Assembly: GCA_016190245.1 (NCBI GenBank)
Contig: JACPQY010000048.1
Span: forward strand, 32,969 to 96,968
DNA from: Nitrospirota bacterium
Lineage (GTDB): Bacteria; JACPQY01
Direction: 5' to 3'
DNA: 64,000 nucleotides
In this document: piece after piece, positions 16,465 to 25,794 of the stretch
How positions within the stretch are numbered: the first letter of the stretch is position 1
How the letters are laid out: every line of letters begins with the position of its first letter
Position numbers and translations under genes: made by a program
The notes under the pieces: model-generated
Databases searched by the model: none
What the model was told of the DNA's origin: nothing
The model's input: only the letters and a program-made list of their open reading frames with translations

Positions 16465-17847
16465 CTATCCCTGCTTGAGGGCCGCGGCCAGACCGGTGAT
16501 GACTTTCTTGGCGTCGCCGAAGACCATCATCGTCTTGTCGAGGTAGAACAGCTCGTTGTCGATGCCGGCAAAGCCCGGGTTCATGCTCCGCTTGATGAAG
16601 ATGACCGTGCGGGCCTTGTCTACGTCCAGGATCGGCATGCCGTAGAGCGGGGAGTCCGCCTTGGTGCGGGCGGCCGGATTCGTCACATCGTTCGCCCCCA
16701 CGACGATGGCCACCTCCGCCTCGGGGAAGAGAGGGTTGACCCGCTCCATCTCCCAGAGCTGGTCGTAGGGCACGTCGGCCTCGGCCAGCAACACATTCAT
16801 GTGCCCGGGCATGCGGCCCGCCACGGGATGGATGGCGAACTTGACGTCGGTCCCGCGTGCGGAAAGCACGTTGGAGAGTTCTTTCACGGCGTGCTGGGCC
16901 TGGGCGACGGCCATTCCGTAACCCGGCGCGACGATCACAAGCCGGGCCCCGTCGAACACCGTGGCGGCATCCTCGACCGTATAGCCCTGAACGCTGCGCC
17001 CCGTGGGCGAGGTTCCTGCGCCGGCGCCCGCCTGTACGGTCCCCACGCCTGCAAAGAGCACGTTCGTGAAGGACCGGTTCATCGCCTTGCACATGAGGAT
17101 GGAAAGGATGAGACCGGAGGAGCCATCCAGCGCGCCCGCGATGATCAGGAGCTTGTTGTTCATGACGAAGCCCATGGCGGCCGAAGAGAGACCGGCGTAC
17201 GAATTGAGAATGGCGATCACCGTGGGCATGTCCGCCCCGCCGATCGGGAGGAGGAGCAGGACACCGAACGCGAGGGCCGCAGCCATCAGGATCGGCACCA
17301 GGGAGGTCGCGCCCGGCTCGATCGTGAGGTAGACGGCCAGCAGGACAGCAGTTCCGAGAACGGCCAGACTGACGAGATTCCGTCCGGGGTAGACGATCGG
17401 CCGTGTCGGAAGGATCTCCTGGAGCTTGCCAAAGGCCATGAGGCTCCCCGTGAAGGTGAGATAGCCGAGCAGGATTTCCGTCGAGAGGGCGCCCATCGTG
17501 AACGTGCCGATGTGCGGGGCGTTCGAGTAGTACTCGGCCGTGCCGACCAGGCCCGCGGCGAGCCCGCCGAACGCGTGGGAAAGGGCCGTCCGCTGGGGGA
17601 CGGCGGTCATGGGCATGAAGATGGCCATCGGTGCCCCGATCAGGCTGCCGAGGGCGATGGCCAGGGCGATCCAGGTCCAGCCCTTCACGTCGAAACCGGC
17701 CAGCGTGCCTACCACGGCGAGGACCATCGCCAGCGTCCCGGCCCAGTTGCCGCGACGCGAGGTCTTGACCTGGCCCATCCACTTCAGGGAAAGGACGAAC
17801 AGGGCCGCGGAGGCCAGGTACACGAACTGCACCCACTGCTCGGACAT
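16465..17847 (-). CDS. pntB: NAD(P) transhydrogenase subunit beta
   Basis: The 460-residue beta subunit of the proton-translocating transhydrogenase. The N-terminal half has about eight to nine membrane helices (from VQFVYLASAALFVLSLKWMG). The C-terminal NADP(H)-binding domain has VIVAPGYGMAVAQAQHAVKE, GAGTSPTGRSVQGYTVEDAA, HPVAGRMPGHMNVLLAEADV, DVTNPAARTKADSPLYGMPI and SMNPGFAGIDNELFY. ATG 17847 is used; upstream codons in frame overlap the preceding gene. Hydride moves between NAD(H) bound to subunit alpha and NADP(H) bound here, driven by the proton gradient. It is the last of a three-gene operon. Confidence 0.96.
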   Translation of the reverse strand: MSEQWVQFVYLASAALFVLSLKWMGQVKTSRRGNWAGTLAMVLAVVGTLAGFDVKGWTWIALAIALGSLIGAPMAIFMPMTAVPQRTALSHAFGGLAAGLVGTAEYYSNAPHIGTFTMGALSTEILLGYLTFTGSLMAFGKLQEILPTRPIVYPGRNLVSLAVLGTAVLLAVYLTIEPGATSLVPILMAAALAFGVLLLLPIGGADMPTVIAILNSYAGLSSAAMGFVMNNKLLIIAGALDGSSGLILSILMCKAMNRSFTNVLFAGVGTVQAGAGAGTSPTGRSVQGYTVEDAATVFDGARLVIVAPGYGMAVAQAQHAVKELSNVLSARGTDVKFAIHPVAGRMPGHMNVLLAEADVPYDQLWEMERVNPLFPEAEVAIVVGANDVTNPAARTKADSPLYGMPILDVDKARTVIFIKRSMNPGFAGIDNELFYLDKTMMVFGDAKKVITGLAAALKQG

Positions 17848-17849
17848 CT

Positions 17850-18152
17850 CTACTTGTCGTCCTTTCTCTTGAACATGCGAAGGATCCGCTCCGTGATCAT
17901 GAACCCGCCGATGGCATTGATGGCGGAACAGACGATGGCAAGGGTGCCAAGCACCGTGGTGAGCGATGTTTCCTGGCGCCCGGCGATGATGAGGGAGCCC
18001 ACGATCGCGATCGAGGAGATGGCGTTGGTCAGCGACATGAGCGGCGTATGCAGGAGCCTGGAGACACCCCGGATGAGTTCGAGCCCGAGGAAGCTGGCCA
18101 GCACGAAGACGAAGAGGTTGCTGATGAGGTCGCTCTGCGAGATCTCGTGCAT
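17850..18152 (-). CDS. NAD(P) transhydrogenase alpha subunit, membrane part
   Basis: The 100-residue membrane part of subunit alpha, encoded separately as in Rhodospirillum-type (three-gene) transhydrogenases. It has about three helices, including LFVFVLASFLGLELIRGV and LGTLAIVCSAINAIGGFMIT, and the family phrase HTPLMSLTNAISSI. It overlaps the stop of the upstream soluble part by one base and precedes pntB by two bases, so the three genes are translationally coupled. Confidence 0.94.
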   Translation of the reverse strand: MHEISQSDLISNLFVFVLASFLGLELIRGVSRLLHTPLMSLTNAISSIAIVGSLIIAGRQETSLTTVLGTLAIVCSAINAIGGFMITERILRMFKRKDDK

Positions 18153-19300
18153 CAGACGGTTCCCCCTCCCGGCCCCAGCGCCTTGAGTGTGGGTTCATGG
18201 ACGACCCGCCCCTCGTGGATCACGAGCGGTCCCTTGACCATCTCGTCCGCGAGATTCACGTTCAGCCGGCCGTCCTTGACCAGTTGCAGCAGGTAGCTCT
18301 GGATGTTCCTGGAATACATCTGGCTGGCATGGGGCGCCAGCGAGGCCGGCAGGTTGAGCGGGGCGTGGATGACGACGCCGTGTTTCACCACCGTCCGGCC
18401 CGGCTCGGTCAGCTCGCAGTTTCCCTGTTGCTCGGCGGCGAGGTCCACGATCACGGAGCCCGGCCGCATGCCCTGCACGGCTTCCGCCGTGATCAGTACG
18501 GGCGCGCGCCGCCCGGGTATGAGGGCCGTGGTAATCACGACGTCCGCCGACCGTGCCTGCTTCGCGAGGAACGCCTGCTGGTTGCGGTAGAACTCCTCCG
18601 ATTGGGCCTTGGCGTAGCCGCCCGCGTCCTGGGCGTCTTTCGCCTGGACGTCCATCTGCACGAATTTCGCGCCGAGACTCTCGATCTGCTCCTTGACGAC
18701 GGGCCTCACGTCGTAGGCTTCCACCACGGCGCCCAGGCGGCGGGCCGTGGCGATGGCCTGGAGGCCCGCGACTCCGGCCCCGATCACGAAGACCCGCGCG
18801 GGCGAAATGGTGCCTGCGGCCGTCATGAGCATGGGAAAGAACTTCGGCAGCGACTCGGCCGCCAGGATCACGGCCTTGTAGCCTGCTGCTGTGGCCTGCG
18901 AACTGAGGGCGTCCATGGGTTGCGCTCGCGAGATCCGGGGCATGAGCTCCATCGCGAAGGCGGTGGCCTTTCGCGCGGCCACGGCGCGGACGGCGTCCAA
19001 GTTCAGCGTGGGATAGAGGAATGAAATGAGCGCGGTGCCCTCTCGCAACCCTTCCGCCTCGGAGGGGGACGGCGGCCGGACCTTCAGGATGACGTCGGAG
19101 CCGGCATACAGATCCGCCGCCGAGGGCGCCACCATGGCCCCCTTTTCGACATACGCCGCGTCCACGTATCCCGATTGGACGCCTGCACCAGTCTCGATGA
19201 GGACTTCGAGCTTGGCAGCGGTGAGCTTGGACACTGAGTCCGGGACGAGGGCCACACGCGTTTCCCCCTCCGCCGTTTCCTTCGGGACTCCAACCTTCAT
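18152..19300 (-). CDS. NAD(P) transhydrogenase alpha subunit, soluble NAD-binding part
   Basis: The 382-residue NAD(H)-binding domain of subunit alpha (alanine dehydrogenase/PNT family). The start MKVGVPKETAEGETRVALVP is diagnostic. RISRAQPMDALSSQA and the Rossmann segment VFVIGAGVAGLQAIATARRLG follow, then VIVDLAAEQQGNCELTEPG. The sequence ends before any membrane segment, confirming the split form. It is first in the operon. The function is NADPH supply from NADH, or the reverse, at the inner membrane. Confidence 0.95.
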   Translation of the reverse strand: MKVGVPKETAEGETRVALVPDSVSKLTAAKLEVLIETGAGVQSGYVDAAYVEKGAMVAPSAADLYAGSDVILKVRPPSPSEAEGLREGTALISFLYPTLNLDAVRAVAARKATAFAMELMPRISRAQPMDALSSQATAAGYKAVILAAESLPKFFPMLMTAAGTISPARVFVIGAGVAGLQAIATARRLGAVVEAYDVRPVVKEQIESLGAKFVQMDVQAKDAQDAGGYAKAQSEEFYRNQQAFLAKQARSADVVITTALIPGRRAPVLITAEAVQGMRPGSVIVDLAAEQQGNCELTEPGRTVVKHGVVIHAPLNLPASLAPHASQMYSRNIQSYLLQLVKDGRLNVNLADEMVKGPLVIHEGRVVHEPTLKALGPGGGTV

Positions 19301-19372
19301 GATTGTGGCCCTGCCATGCCGGGGCGCATGTTGAGGCAGACGGCGGGGTTTTTCAAGCCGGAGGCAACGGCG

Positions 19373-20174
19373 TCAGGCCTTCCTTGGTTCCTTCCGCGCT
19401 CCCCTGAACACCGGCGGGCGCTTCTGCATGAAGGCCATGACGCCTTCCGTGAAGTCGTCCGATCTCATCAGCTCCAACTGGCGTTACTTTTCGAGGTCGA
19501 GGGCCTGAGGGAGTTCCGCGGAGAGGTTTTCGTACACCGTCCGCTTCGTGGCGGCCAGGGCAAGCGGCGCAGCTGCTGCGAGCGGGCGGGCCAGCCCCGA
19601 GACCTCCGACTCCAGGCGGTCGTCGGGCACCACACTCACCATCCCGATCGCCTCGGCCCGTGCCGCGTCGATCTTCTCCGCCGTCAGCATCATCTCGAGG
19701 GCCCGTGTCAGACCCACGAGCCGCGGCAGGAAAAAGGTGCTGCCGCCGTCGGGCAGAAGTCCCACCTTGACGAAGGCCTGTGTGAAGAAAGCCGTGGTGG
19801 ACACCACGCGCAGGTCTTACGCGAGGGCCAGACTGAGGCCGAAGCCTGCAGCCGCACCGCGCACTTGGGCAATCGCCGGCTTGGGCATCTTGGCCAGGGT
19901 CTCGATGCTCCCGTGGAACCCCTCCGTGAAGACTCTTTCGGTTCCGCCCAGGCTGTCGGCCAGGTTCGGCGGCTGCCTGAGGTCCGCACCGGCGCAGAAA
20001 CTTCCCCCCTCACCCGTCAGGATGAGAACGCGGCACGCCTCATCCTCCGCCGCGGCGTGCAGCGCGGCGGAGACGCATCACCGAAGGCGGATCGAGGGCG
20101 TTGCGTTTCTCCGGTCGGCAGATCGTGATGGTGGTGACGGCGCCTTCGCTTTCAGATCTGATCGCGTCGGTCAT
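19373..20174 (-). pseudogene. Broken enoyl-CoA hydratase
   Basis: From ATG 20174 the product starts MTDAIRSESEGAVTTIT and reaches RPEKRNALDPPSVM, a normal crotonase N-terminus. It then needs a frameshift near 20065-20085 to rejoin the frame containing ACRVLILTGEGGSFCAGADL. Two in-frame TAA codons follow: one after GFGLSLALA (about 19817-19819), where homologues have a residue before DLRVVS, and one after LPQALDLEK (19484-19486), before RQLELMRSDDF. The tail FTEGVMAFMQKRPPVFRG then ends at TGA 19373-19375. Three separate lesions make sequencing error an unlikely sole cause. Confidence 0.85.
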
Positions 20175-20343
20175 TCAAGTCTCCTCTCGTTGGGTTTCCG
20201 CCGAGGGCGGACTCATCTTGTACGCCGGGGAGTCAAATCGCAAGCGGAAGGCGGAGGCGGGCGTTGCCTCCGGATTCCAGTTGGCGCTCTCGCCCCTACG
20301 CCGAGCAGCCCCCCAATCTGATAGAATGTTTCGCAAGGTGACG

Positions 20344-23019
20344 ATGCAGGGCGGTCCCGTACCCCGGCGGGAGGGGGGTGCCGACGGCAAGTGGCTCGAC
20401 GCCGTCGAGTACGTGCTGGAATCCTACCTGAAAAACGAGACGCCGGAACGAGTCCCCCTACTGTTCGAACGGCTTCTCGACCGGCTGCGGCAGGCCGGGA
20501 TCAACGCGCCCTCGGTCCTCAACACCCCGTACGTGAATACCATTCCCGTCGGAGAAGAACCTCCGTTTCCGGGAAACTACGACCTCGAACACGCGATCCG
20601 CAATGCCATCCGGTGGAACGCCATGGCCATGGTCGTCCAGGCCAATCGAAATAGGCCCGGAGTCGGAGGCCACATCTCCACCTATGCCTCAAGCGCAACG
20701 CTGTACGAGGTTGGGTTCCAGCACTTTTTCCGAGGGGGCGGCGACCGACCGGCCGATCTGGTCTATTTCCAAGGGCACGCTTCGCCCGGTATCTACGCCA
20801 GGGCGTTTCTCGAGGGGCGCCTCTCGGAAAAGCAGCTTCACAACTTCCGTCAGGAACTGGCCGAAGGGGGAGGGCTGCCCTCGTACCCCCACCCCTTCCT
20901 CATGCCGGATTTCTGGCAGTTTCCTACAGTCTCCATGGGACTTGCACCGATCATGTCCATCTATCAGGCCCGTTTCCTTCGATACGTGAAGGCGCGCGGT
21001 CTCCTCGCAGGAGACGAACCTCGCGTCTGGTGCTTCGTGGGGGACGGCGAAACCGACGAGCCGGAATCGCTCGGAGCCCTTACACTTGCCGCCCGGGAGA
21101 ACTTGGACAATCTGGTATGGGTCGTCAACTGCAATCTCCAACGCCTGGACGGGCCTGTCCGCGGCAACGGCAAGATCATCCAGGAGTTGGAGGCTGCGTT
21201 CCGCGGCGCTGGCTGGAAGGTGATCAAGTTGATTTGGGGGCGGGACTGGGATCCGCTCCTGAAGGCCGATGCGAGCGGACTCCTGATCCGACGGATGGAG
21301 GAGGCCGTCGACGGGGACTATCAGAAGTATTCGGTGGAGCCGGGCAGCTACACGCGAAGGCATTTCTTCGGCAAGTACCCCGAGCTCCTGGAGCTTGTGA
21401 ATCACCTCACGGACGAGCGGATCCACAAGTTGCTCCGGGGCGGTCATGACACTCGCAAGGTGTACGCGGCCTATCGGGTCGCGGTCGAACATCGAGGATC
21501 ACCCACCGTCATTCTCGCAAAGACCGTGAAAGGGTACGGGCTGGGCGAAGCGGGCGAGGGACGAAACATCACCCACCAGCAGAAGAAGCTGAACGAGAAA
21601 GAACTGCGGGAGTTTCGATCGAGATTCCGCATCCCCATCAGCGACGAAGAGGTGGCGGACGCGCCGTTCTACCGCCCGCCCGACTCGACTCCGGAGATGG
21701 CCTATCTCATGGAGCGAAGGAGGGCGCTGGGCGGTTTCGTGCCGAACCGACGGACAGTTCTCCCCACCATGCGCATGCCTTCGATCGAGCCTTTTTCTGA
21801 GTTTCTCAAAGGGTCGGGAGATGTCGAAGCGTCAACGACGATGGCCTTCGTCCGAATGTTGAGCCTCCTGATGCGGCACCCGGAGATCGGCCGGCACGTG
21901 GTTCCGATCATTCCCGACGAGGCGCGCACGTTCGGCATGGACGCCCTGTTCCGACAATTCGGCATCTATTCCTCGAAGGGGCAGCTCTACGAGCCGGTCG
22001 ACCGCGAAACGCTCTTCTACTACCAGGAGAAACACGACGGCCAGATCCTGGAGGAAGGGATTACGGAGGCGGGCGCCATGTCCTCCTTCATCGCCGCCGG
22101 TTCGGCGGCCTCCACCTTGGGCGTGCCGACGATTCCTTTCTACGTCTACTACTCCATGTTTGGGTTCCAGCGCATCGGCGATCTCATCTGGGCCGCAGCC
22201 GACATGAAAACGAAAGGGTTTCTTCTGGGCGCGACGGCCGGGCGGACCACGCTCGCGGGCGAAGGCCTCCAGCACCAGGACGGCCACAGTCACCTGCTCG
22301 CCGCGGCCGTGCCGACCCTCTTGACCTACGATCCTGCATTCGCCTTTGAAATGGCCGTGATCCTCCAGGACGGCATGCGGCGGATGTACGAAGCTGGGGA
22401 AGACGTTTTCTACTACCTGACGCTCTACAACGAGAACTATCCCATGCCCCCGATGCCGGACGGGGCGCGGGACGGCATCCTCAAGGGACTCTACAAGTTC
22501 CGAGCGGCCCCACGGGAACGGAACCATCGCGCGCATCTCTTCGGAAGCGGGCCGCTCCTAAGGGAGGCCCTGAGGGCGCAGGAGATCCTGGGGGAACGAT
22601 ATGGCATCGCAGCCGACGTCTGGAGCGCGACCAGCTACAAGCGGCTCCGATCCGACGCCCTCCGAACCCGGCGGTGGAACCGCCTCCACCCAACCGAGCC
22701 GCCACGGAGGGCCTACGTAGAAACCCTACTTGAAAACGAAAAAGGGGTTTTCGTGGCCGTGTCGGACTATGTGACGCTCGTGCCCGATCAGATCGCGCCT
22801 TGGATTCCCGGAGGGCTGACGACCCTGGGCACCGACGGATTCGGACGGAGCGATGATCGCGCGCGTCTCCGGCGATACTTCGAGGTGGACGCCGAGTCCA
22901 TCGTGGTCGCCACGCTGTACGCACTCTCCCTGCGTGGCGAGATCGGGGCCGATAGGGCTTCCCGGGCCGCTCGAGACCTCAAGATTGACCCCGAGAAATC
23001 TTGCCCGATTCCCGCCTGA
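20344..23019 (+). CDS. aceE: Pyruvate dehydrogenase E1 component, homodimeric type
   Basis: Thiamine-diphosphate enzyme of about 891 residues, close to the 887 of E. coli AceE. Visible family blocks are LNTPYVNTIPVGEEPPFPG, GVGGHISTYASSATLYEVGF, the ThDP-binding region FVGDGETDEPESLGAL with the matching NCNLQRLDGPVRGN, KTVKGYGLGEAGEGRNITHQ, IIPDEARTFGMDALFRQFGI and EGITEAGAMSSFIAAGSAAS. It decarboxylates pyruvate and acetylates the lipoyl group of E2. ATG 20344 has AAGG five bases upstream; ATG 20326 is possible but lacks a ribosome-binding site. E2 and E3 genes follow, with two unrelated genes between. A weak stem (23020-23039) follows the stop. Confidence 0.95.
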   Translation: MQGGPVPRREGGADGKWLDAVEYVLESYLKNETPERVPLLFERLLDRLRQAGINAPSVLNTPYVNTIPVGEEPPFPGNYDLEHAIRNAIRWNAMAMVVQANRNRPGVGGHISTYASSATLYEVGFQHFFRGGGDRPADLVYFQGHASPGIYARAFLEGRLSEKQLHNFRQELAEGGGLPSYPHPFLMPDFWQFPTVSMGLAPIMSIYQARFLRYVKARGLLAGDEPRVWCFVGDGETDEPESLGALTLAARENLDNLVWVVNCNLQRLDGPVRGNGKIIQELEAAFRGAGWKVIKLIWGRDWDPLLKADASGLLIRRMEEAVDGDYQKYSVEPGSYTRRHFFGKYPELLELVNHLTDERIHKLLRGGHDTRKVYAAYRVAVEHRGSPTVILAKTVKGYGLGEAGEGRNITHQQKKLNEKELREFRSRFRIPISDEEVADAPFYRPPDSTPEMAYLMERRRALGGFVPNRRTVLPTMRMPSIEPFSEFLKGSGDVEASTTMAFVRMLSLLMRHPEIGRHVVPIIPDEARTFGMDALFRQFGIYSSKGQLYEPVDRETLFYYQEKHDGQILEEGITEAGAMSSFIAAGSAASTLGVPTIPFYVYYSMFGFQRIGDLIWAAADMKTKGFLLGATAGRTTLAGEGLQHQDGHSHLLAAAVPTLLTYDPAFAFEMAVILQDGMRRMYEAGEDVFYYLTLYNENYPMPPMPDGARDGILKGLYKFRAAPRERNHRAHLFGSGPLLREALRAQEILGERYGIAADVWSATSYKRLRSDALRTRRWNRLHPTEPPRRAYVETLLENEKGVFVAVSDYVTLVPDQIAPWIPGGLTTLGTDGFGRSDDRARLRRYFEVDAESIVVATLYALSLRGEIGADRASRAARDLKIDPEKSCPIPA

Positions 23020-23067
23020 GCCGCACGTCTTGTTGCGGCCGGGAGGGTCTGATAGATTCCGCGACGG

Positions 23068-23688
23068 ATGACGAAACCGGTGCTGGTGCTGCTCTCCGGC
23101 GGGGTCGATTCGTCGGTTCTCCTGTACTGGACTTTGAGCCTATGTCTCCACCCTCGGGTTCTGGATTTCCAGTATCCGGGGCGGCTCGAAGAGGAGGCCC
23201 AGGCAGCGGCGCGGGTGTCCGGCGCGGCCAGCGTCGGTCCGGTCGTCCGGATCGATCTGCCCTTCGTCGACGCGCCGAAGGAGGAACATTCGGCGTACAT
23301 CCCGAAGCGGAATCTCATTTACTACGGGATCGCCGCTTCCATCGCGGAGCAGTGGGAATTTGACACGATCTACGGCGGCCACATAGATCCCGACGGCCGT
23401 TCCTTTTCAGATGCCCGGGCGGATTTCTTCGACGCCTTGAACTCGCTGATTGCCGCCTCGAGCCATACGGGCAGCAGCCGTCCCTGCCGGGTCGAAACGC
23501 CCTTCATTCGGAAAAGCAAGGCGGACGTGATTCGCCTCGGCCGCGATCTGGGGGTTCCGTTCGATCTCACGTGGAGTTGTCTAAGAGACGGGCCGATTCA
23601 CTGCCGGTCGTGCTCATCGTGCAGGGAGCGCCGCGATGGGTTTCGATCGGCGGGGGTGGATGATCCGTTGGCGCTTCCCGCGGCCTGA
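23068..23688 (+). CDS. QueC-like 7-cyano-7-deazaguanine synthase
   Basis: A 206-residue PP-loop ATPase. The ATP-binding motif is LVLLSGGVDSSVLLYW at the N-terminus. YIPKRNLIYYGIAASIAE matches the QueC motif 'P-x-R-N-x-x-F/Y-x-x-x-A'. The zinc site is WSCLRDGPIHCRSCSSC, four cysteines spaced as in QueC. QueC turns 7-carboxy-7-deazaguanine into preQ0 for queuosine or related DNA modifications. No other queuosine gene is in the window. The gene lies inside the pyruvate dehydrogenase locus. A non-queuosine PP-loop role cannot be excluded. Confidence 0.8.
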   Translation: MTKPVLVLLSGGVDSSVLLYWTLSLCLHPRVLDFQYPGRLEEEAQAAARVSGAASVGPVVRIDLPFVDAPKEEHSAYIPKRNLIYYGIAASIAEQWEFDTIYGGHIDPDGRSFSDARADFFDALNSLIAASSHTGSSRPCRVETPFIRKSKADVIRLGRDLGVPFDLTWSCLRDGPIHCRSCSSCRERRDGFRSAGVDDPLALPAA

Positions 23689-23752
23689 GGGATGTGGGCA
23701 TTCCTCTCCGCTTCTCTTGTGATCCGCGCGCGGGCGACCATCGCATCCCCAT

Positions 23753-24550
23753 ATGAGAGAAACCACCCTCTCTTCCAAGTACACGGGCCTCCTGGCCCGC
23801 TTTTACGACGAGGACAGTCGCTGGCACGACTACGAGGCGGAGGCTGCGTGGATACGTCGGGAATGCCGGCACCGCATGCGCGCCCCGCGCGCGCGTCTCC
23901 TCGACCTGTGCTGCGGTAGCGGATCGCATGCTCTCGTCCTGGCGCGATTCGGATATCGCGTAACCGGCATCGACCTTTCACCGACCATGGTTCGGCTCGC
24001 GCGAGAGAAGGTTCCGCCCCGCCCTCGCAAGGAGGCTCCATCCTTCCACCGCGGCTCGGTCCTTCAGATTCCGAAGAACCTTGGCCCGTTTGACGGCGCC
24101 TACCTCCTGGGACTCAGCATTCTTGTGGAAACCATTTTCGATCGCGTCGGCGTTCTCGCGCGGCGGGTGGCCCGTGTCGTGGCGCCGGGCGGGTTCTTCC
24201 TGTTTGATGCCCACCTCGGGTCCTCCCACCCCCACACCCCCCCACGAGGCGCCGCAACGTATCGGGTGGACGGGATCGAGGGCAGCCTTCGCATCTCCGA
24301 GGTTCGCCGCCGGGCGGACCGGACGTACCACTATGACTGGGCTCTCAAACGTGGACGGTGGGCGCTGGGGCTCCACGCCGCAGAACGGCTGAAGATCCTT
24401 CGGGGGAGCGATCTTGCCGCCGTCGTGGACGGCTGCCTGGAATCCGGCTGCTGGGATCATCCGAGGGTTCTCCACCCTCCCCAAACCAAGTCGGGCTATC
24501 GCCTGGTGGCCCTTGTCCGCAAGGCGGCCCCGATCTGCCATGGATGTTAG
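23753..24550 (+). CDS. SAM-dependent methyltransferase
   Basis: A 265-residue class I methyltransferase. The SAM-binding motif I is RLLDLCCGSGSHALVLARFG, followed by the acidic motif VTGIDLSPTMVRLA and the post-motif VAPGGFFLFDAHLG. The N-terminus (KYTGLLARFYDEDSRWHDYE) is typical of small-molecule methyltransferases. The substrate is not identifiable. Its last 11 bases overlap the E2 gene, so the two are translationally linked. It is not a usual pyruvate dehydrogenase partner. Confidence 0.85.
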   Translation: MRETTLSSKYTGLLARFYDEDSRWHDYEAEAAWIRRECRHRMRAPRARLLDLCCGSGSHALVLARFGYRVTGIDLSPTMVRLAREKVPPRPRKEAPSFHRGSVLQIPKNLGPFDGAYLLGLSILVETIFDRVGVLARRVARVVAPGGFFLFDAHLGSSHPHTPPRGAATYRVDGIEGSLRISEVRRRADRTYHYDWALKRGRWALGLHAAERLKILRGSDLAAVVDGCLESGCWDHPRVLHPPQTKSGYRLVALVRKAAPICHGC

Positions 24551-25787
24551 ACTGCCGCGTCTCGGGGAAGGGGCCCATTCCGGTACGGTGGTCAAGATTC
24601 TCGTCCGAGTGGGTGACGTGATCGTGAAGGACCAGCACCTTCTCGAGATCGAGAGCGAGAAGGCCATCGTCCCGATCCCGTCGCCCGCATCGGGAAGAGT
24701 CGTCCGCATCGATATCCGTGAAGGGGACGAGGTTCGAGTCGGTCAAGTCATCCTCGGCTTGGAAGAATCCGCGGCCGGAGCCGAGGTTGCGGTTCGGCCG
24801 GCTGGACCGCCTCAAACGTTGAGCACCGCCCCAGAACCCCTTCTCGAACGAGCTGCGATCCACCCCGAGCGAAGCGGCATAGGGCCGCCTGCGCCGCCAT
24901 CGGTGCGGAGGATCGCCCGCGAGTTGGGCATCGACCTGGCGAACGTGGCGGGCAGCGGGCGCGGAGGCAGAATCTCCGTGGCGGATCTCCGGCTCTACGT
25001 CTCGAACTTGCAGAGGCGAGCGGAACCCGCCGGCGCGGCCCCACCGTCCGATGGGCCCTCCGAACCGGTTGATTTCCTCAAATGGGGGCCGGTGACCCGG
25101 AAGAAGATGTCCCCCCTTAGGCGGACCGTTGCGGAACGAATGCGGCAGTCGTGGATGTCGATCCCCCACGTGACCCAGTTCGACAGGGCGGACATCACCC
25201 GGCTGCTGGGCCTTCGCAAGACCTTTTCCCCGGAGTACGAGAAGCGCGGGGCGCGACTCACCCTCAGTTGCTTCATCCTGAAAGCCTGCGTGTCCGCCTT
25301 GAAGAAGTTCCCTATTCTCAATTCGAGCATGGACGAGTCCGCCGGCGACATCGTTTTCAAGGACTACTTCCACCTCAACGTGGCGGTGGACACGGAGTCG
25401 GGCCTCATGGCACCGGTCATCCGGAACGTGGACCGGCGACACCTCTTGGATCTGTGCATCGAGCTCAGGTCGCTGACCGAAAGGACGCGGCAGCGAAAGA
25501 TCGGCCTGGAGGAGCTCCAAGGCGGGACGTTCACCGTGTCGAACTTGGGCGGCATCGGTGGAACGTATTTTTCTCCCCTCATCAGCAGGCCCCAGGTGGC
25601 CGTCCTGGCCGTGGGACGCGGCTTTGAGGAACCCCGAATCGTCGGTGGAAAACTGGAATCCGTGTCGATCCTGCCGATCGGGGTGTCTTACGATCACCGC
25701 GTCATCGACGGTGCGGACGGCGCGCGATTTATTCGAGCGGTGGCGGACGCTCTGGAGCAATTCAGGGAAGATGACGTGAAACTGTGA
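24540..25787 (+). CDS. Dihydrolipoamide acyltransferase (E2)
   Basis: A 415-residue E2 with one lipoyl domain (residues about 1-75, lipoyl lysine in IESEKAIVPIPSP), a linker, a peripheral-subunit-binding domain (SVRRIARELGIDLANVAGSG) and the C-terminal catalytic domain ending in VSYDHRVIDGADGARF, which holds the catalytic His and Asp. It starts at ATG 24540; earlier codons in frame mirror the methyltransferase gene. In context with homodimeric E1 and E3 it should be the acetyltransferase of pyruvate dehydrogenase. A single lipoyl domain contrasts with the three of E. coli AceF. Confidence 0.93.
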   Translation: MDVRLPRLGEGAHSGTVVKILVRVGDVIVKDQHLLEIESEKAIVPIPSPASGRVVRIDIREGDEVRVGQVILGLEESAAGAEVAVRPAGPPQTLSTAPEPLLERAAIHPERSGIGPPAPPSVRRIARELGIDLANVAGSGRGGRISVADLRLYVSNLQRRAEPAGAAPPSDGPSEPVDFLKWGPVTRKKMSPLRRTVAERMRQSWMSIPHVTQFDRADITRLLGLRKTFSPEYEKRGARLTLSCFILKACVSALKKFPILNSSMDESAGDIVFKDYFHLNVAVDTESGLMAPVIRNVDRRHLLDLCIELRSLTERTRQRKIGLEELQGGTFTVSNLGGIGGTYFSPLISRPQVAVLAVGRGFEEPRIVGGKLESVSILPIGVSYDHRVIDGADGARFIRAVADALEQFREDDVKL

Positions 25788-25794
25788 CGGCCCG

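Noticed and set aside
16379-17836. 485-codon minus-strand frame overlapping pntB
   Set aside because: It is Arg/Gly/Pro-rich frame-shadow of pntB, whose protein is unmistakable.
19484-19819. In-frame TAA codons as possible recoding in the enoyl-CoA hydratase
   Set aside because: No recoding structure is seen, a frameshift is present too, and TAA works as an ordinary stop elsewhere in the window. A pseudogene is simpler.
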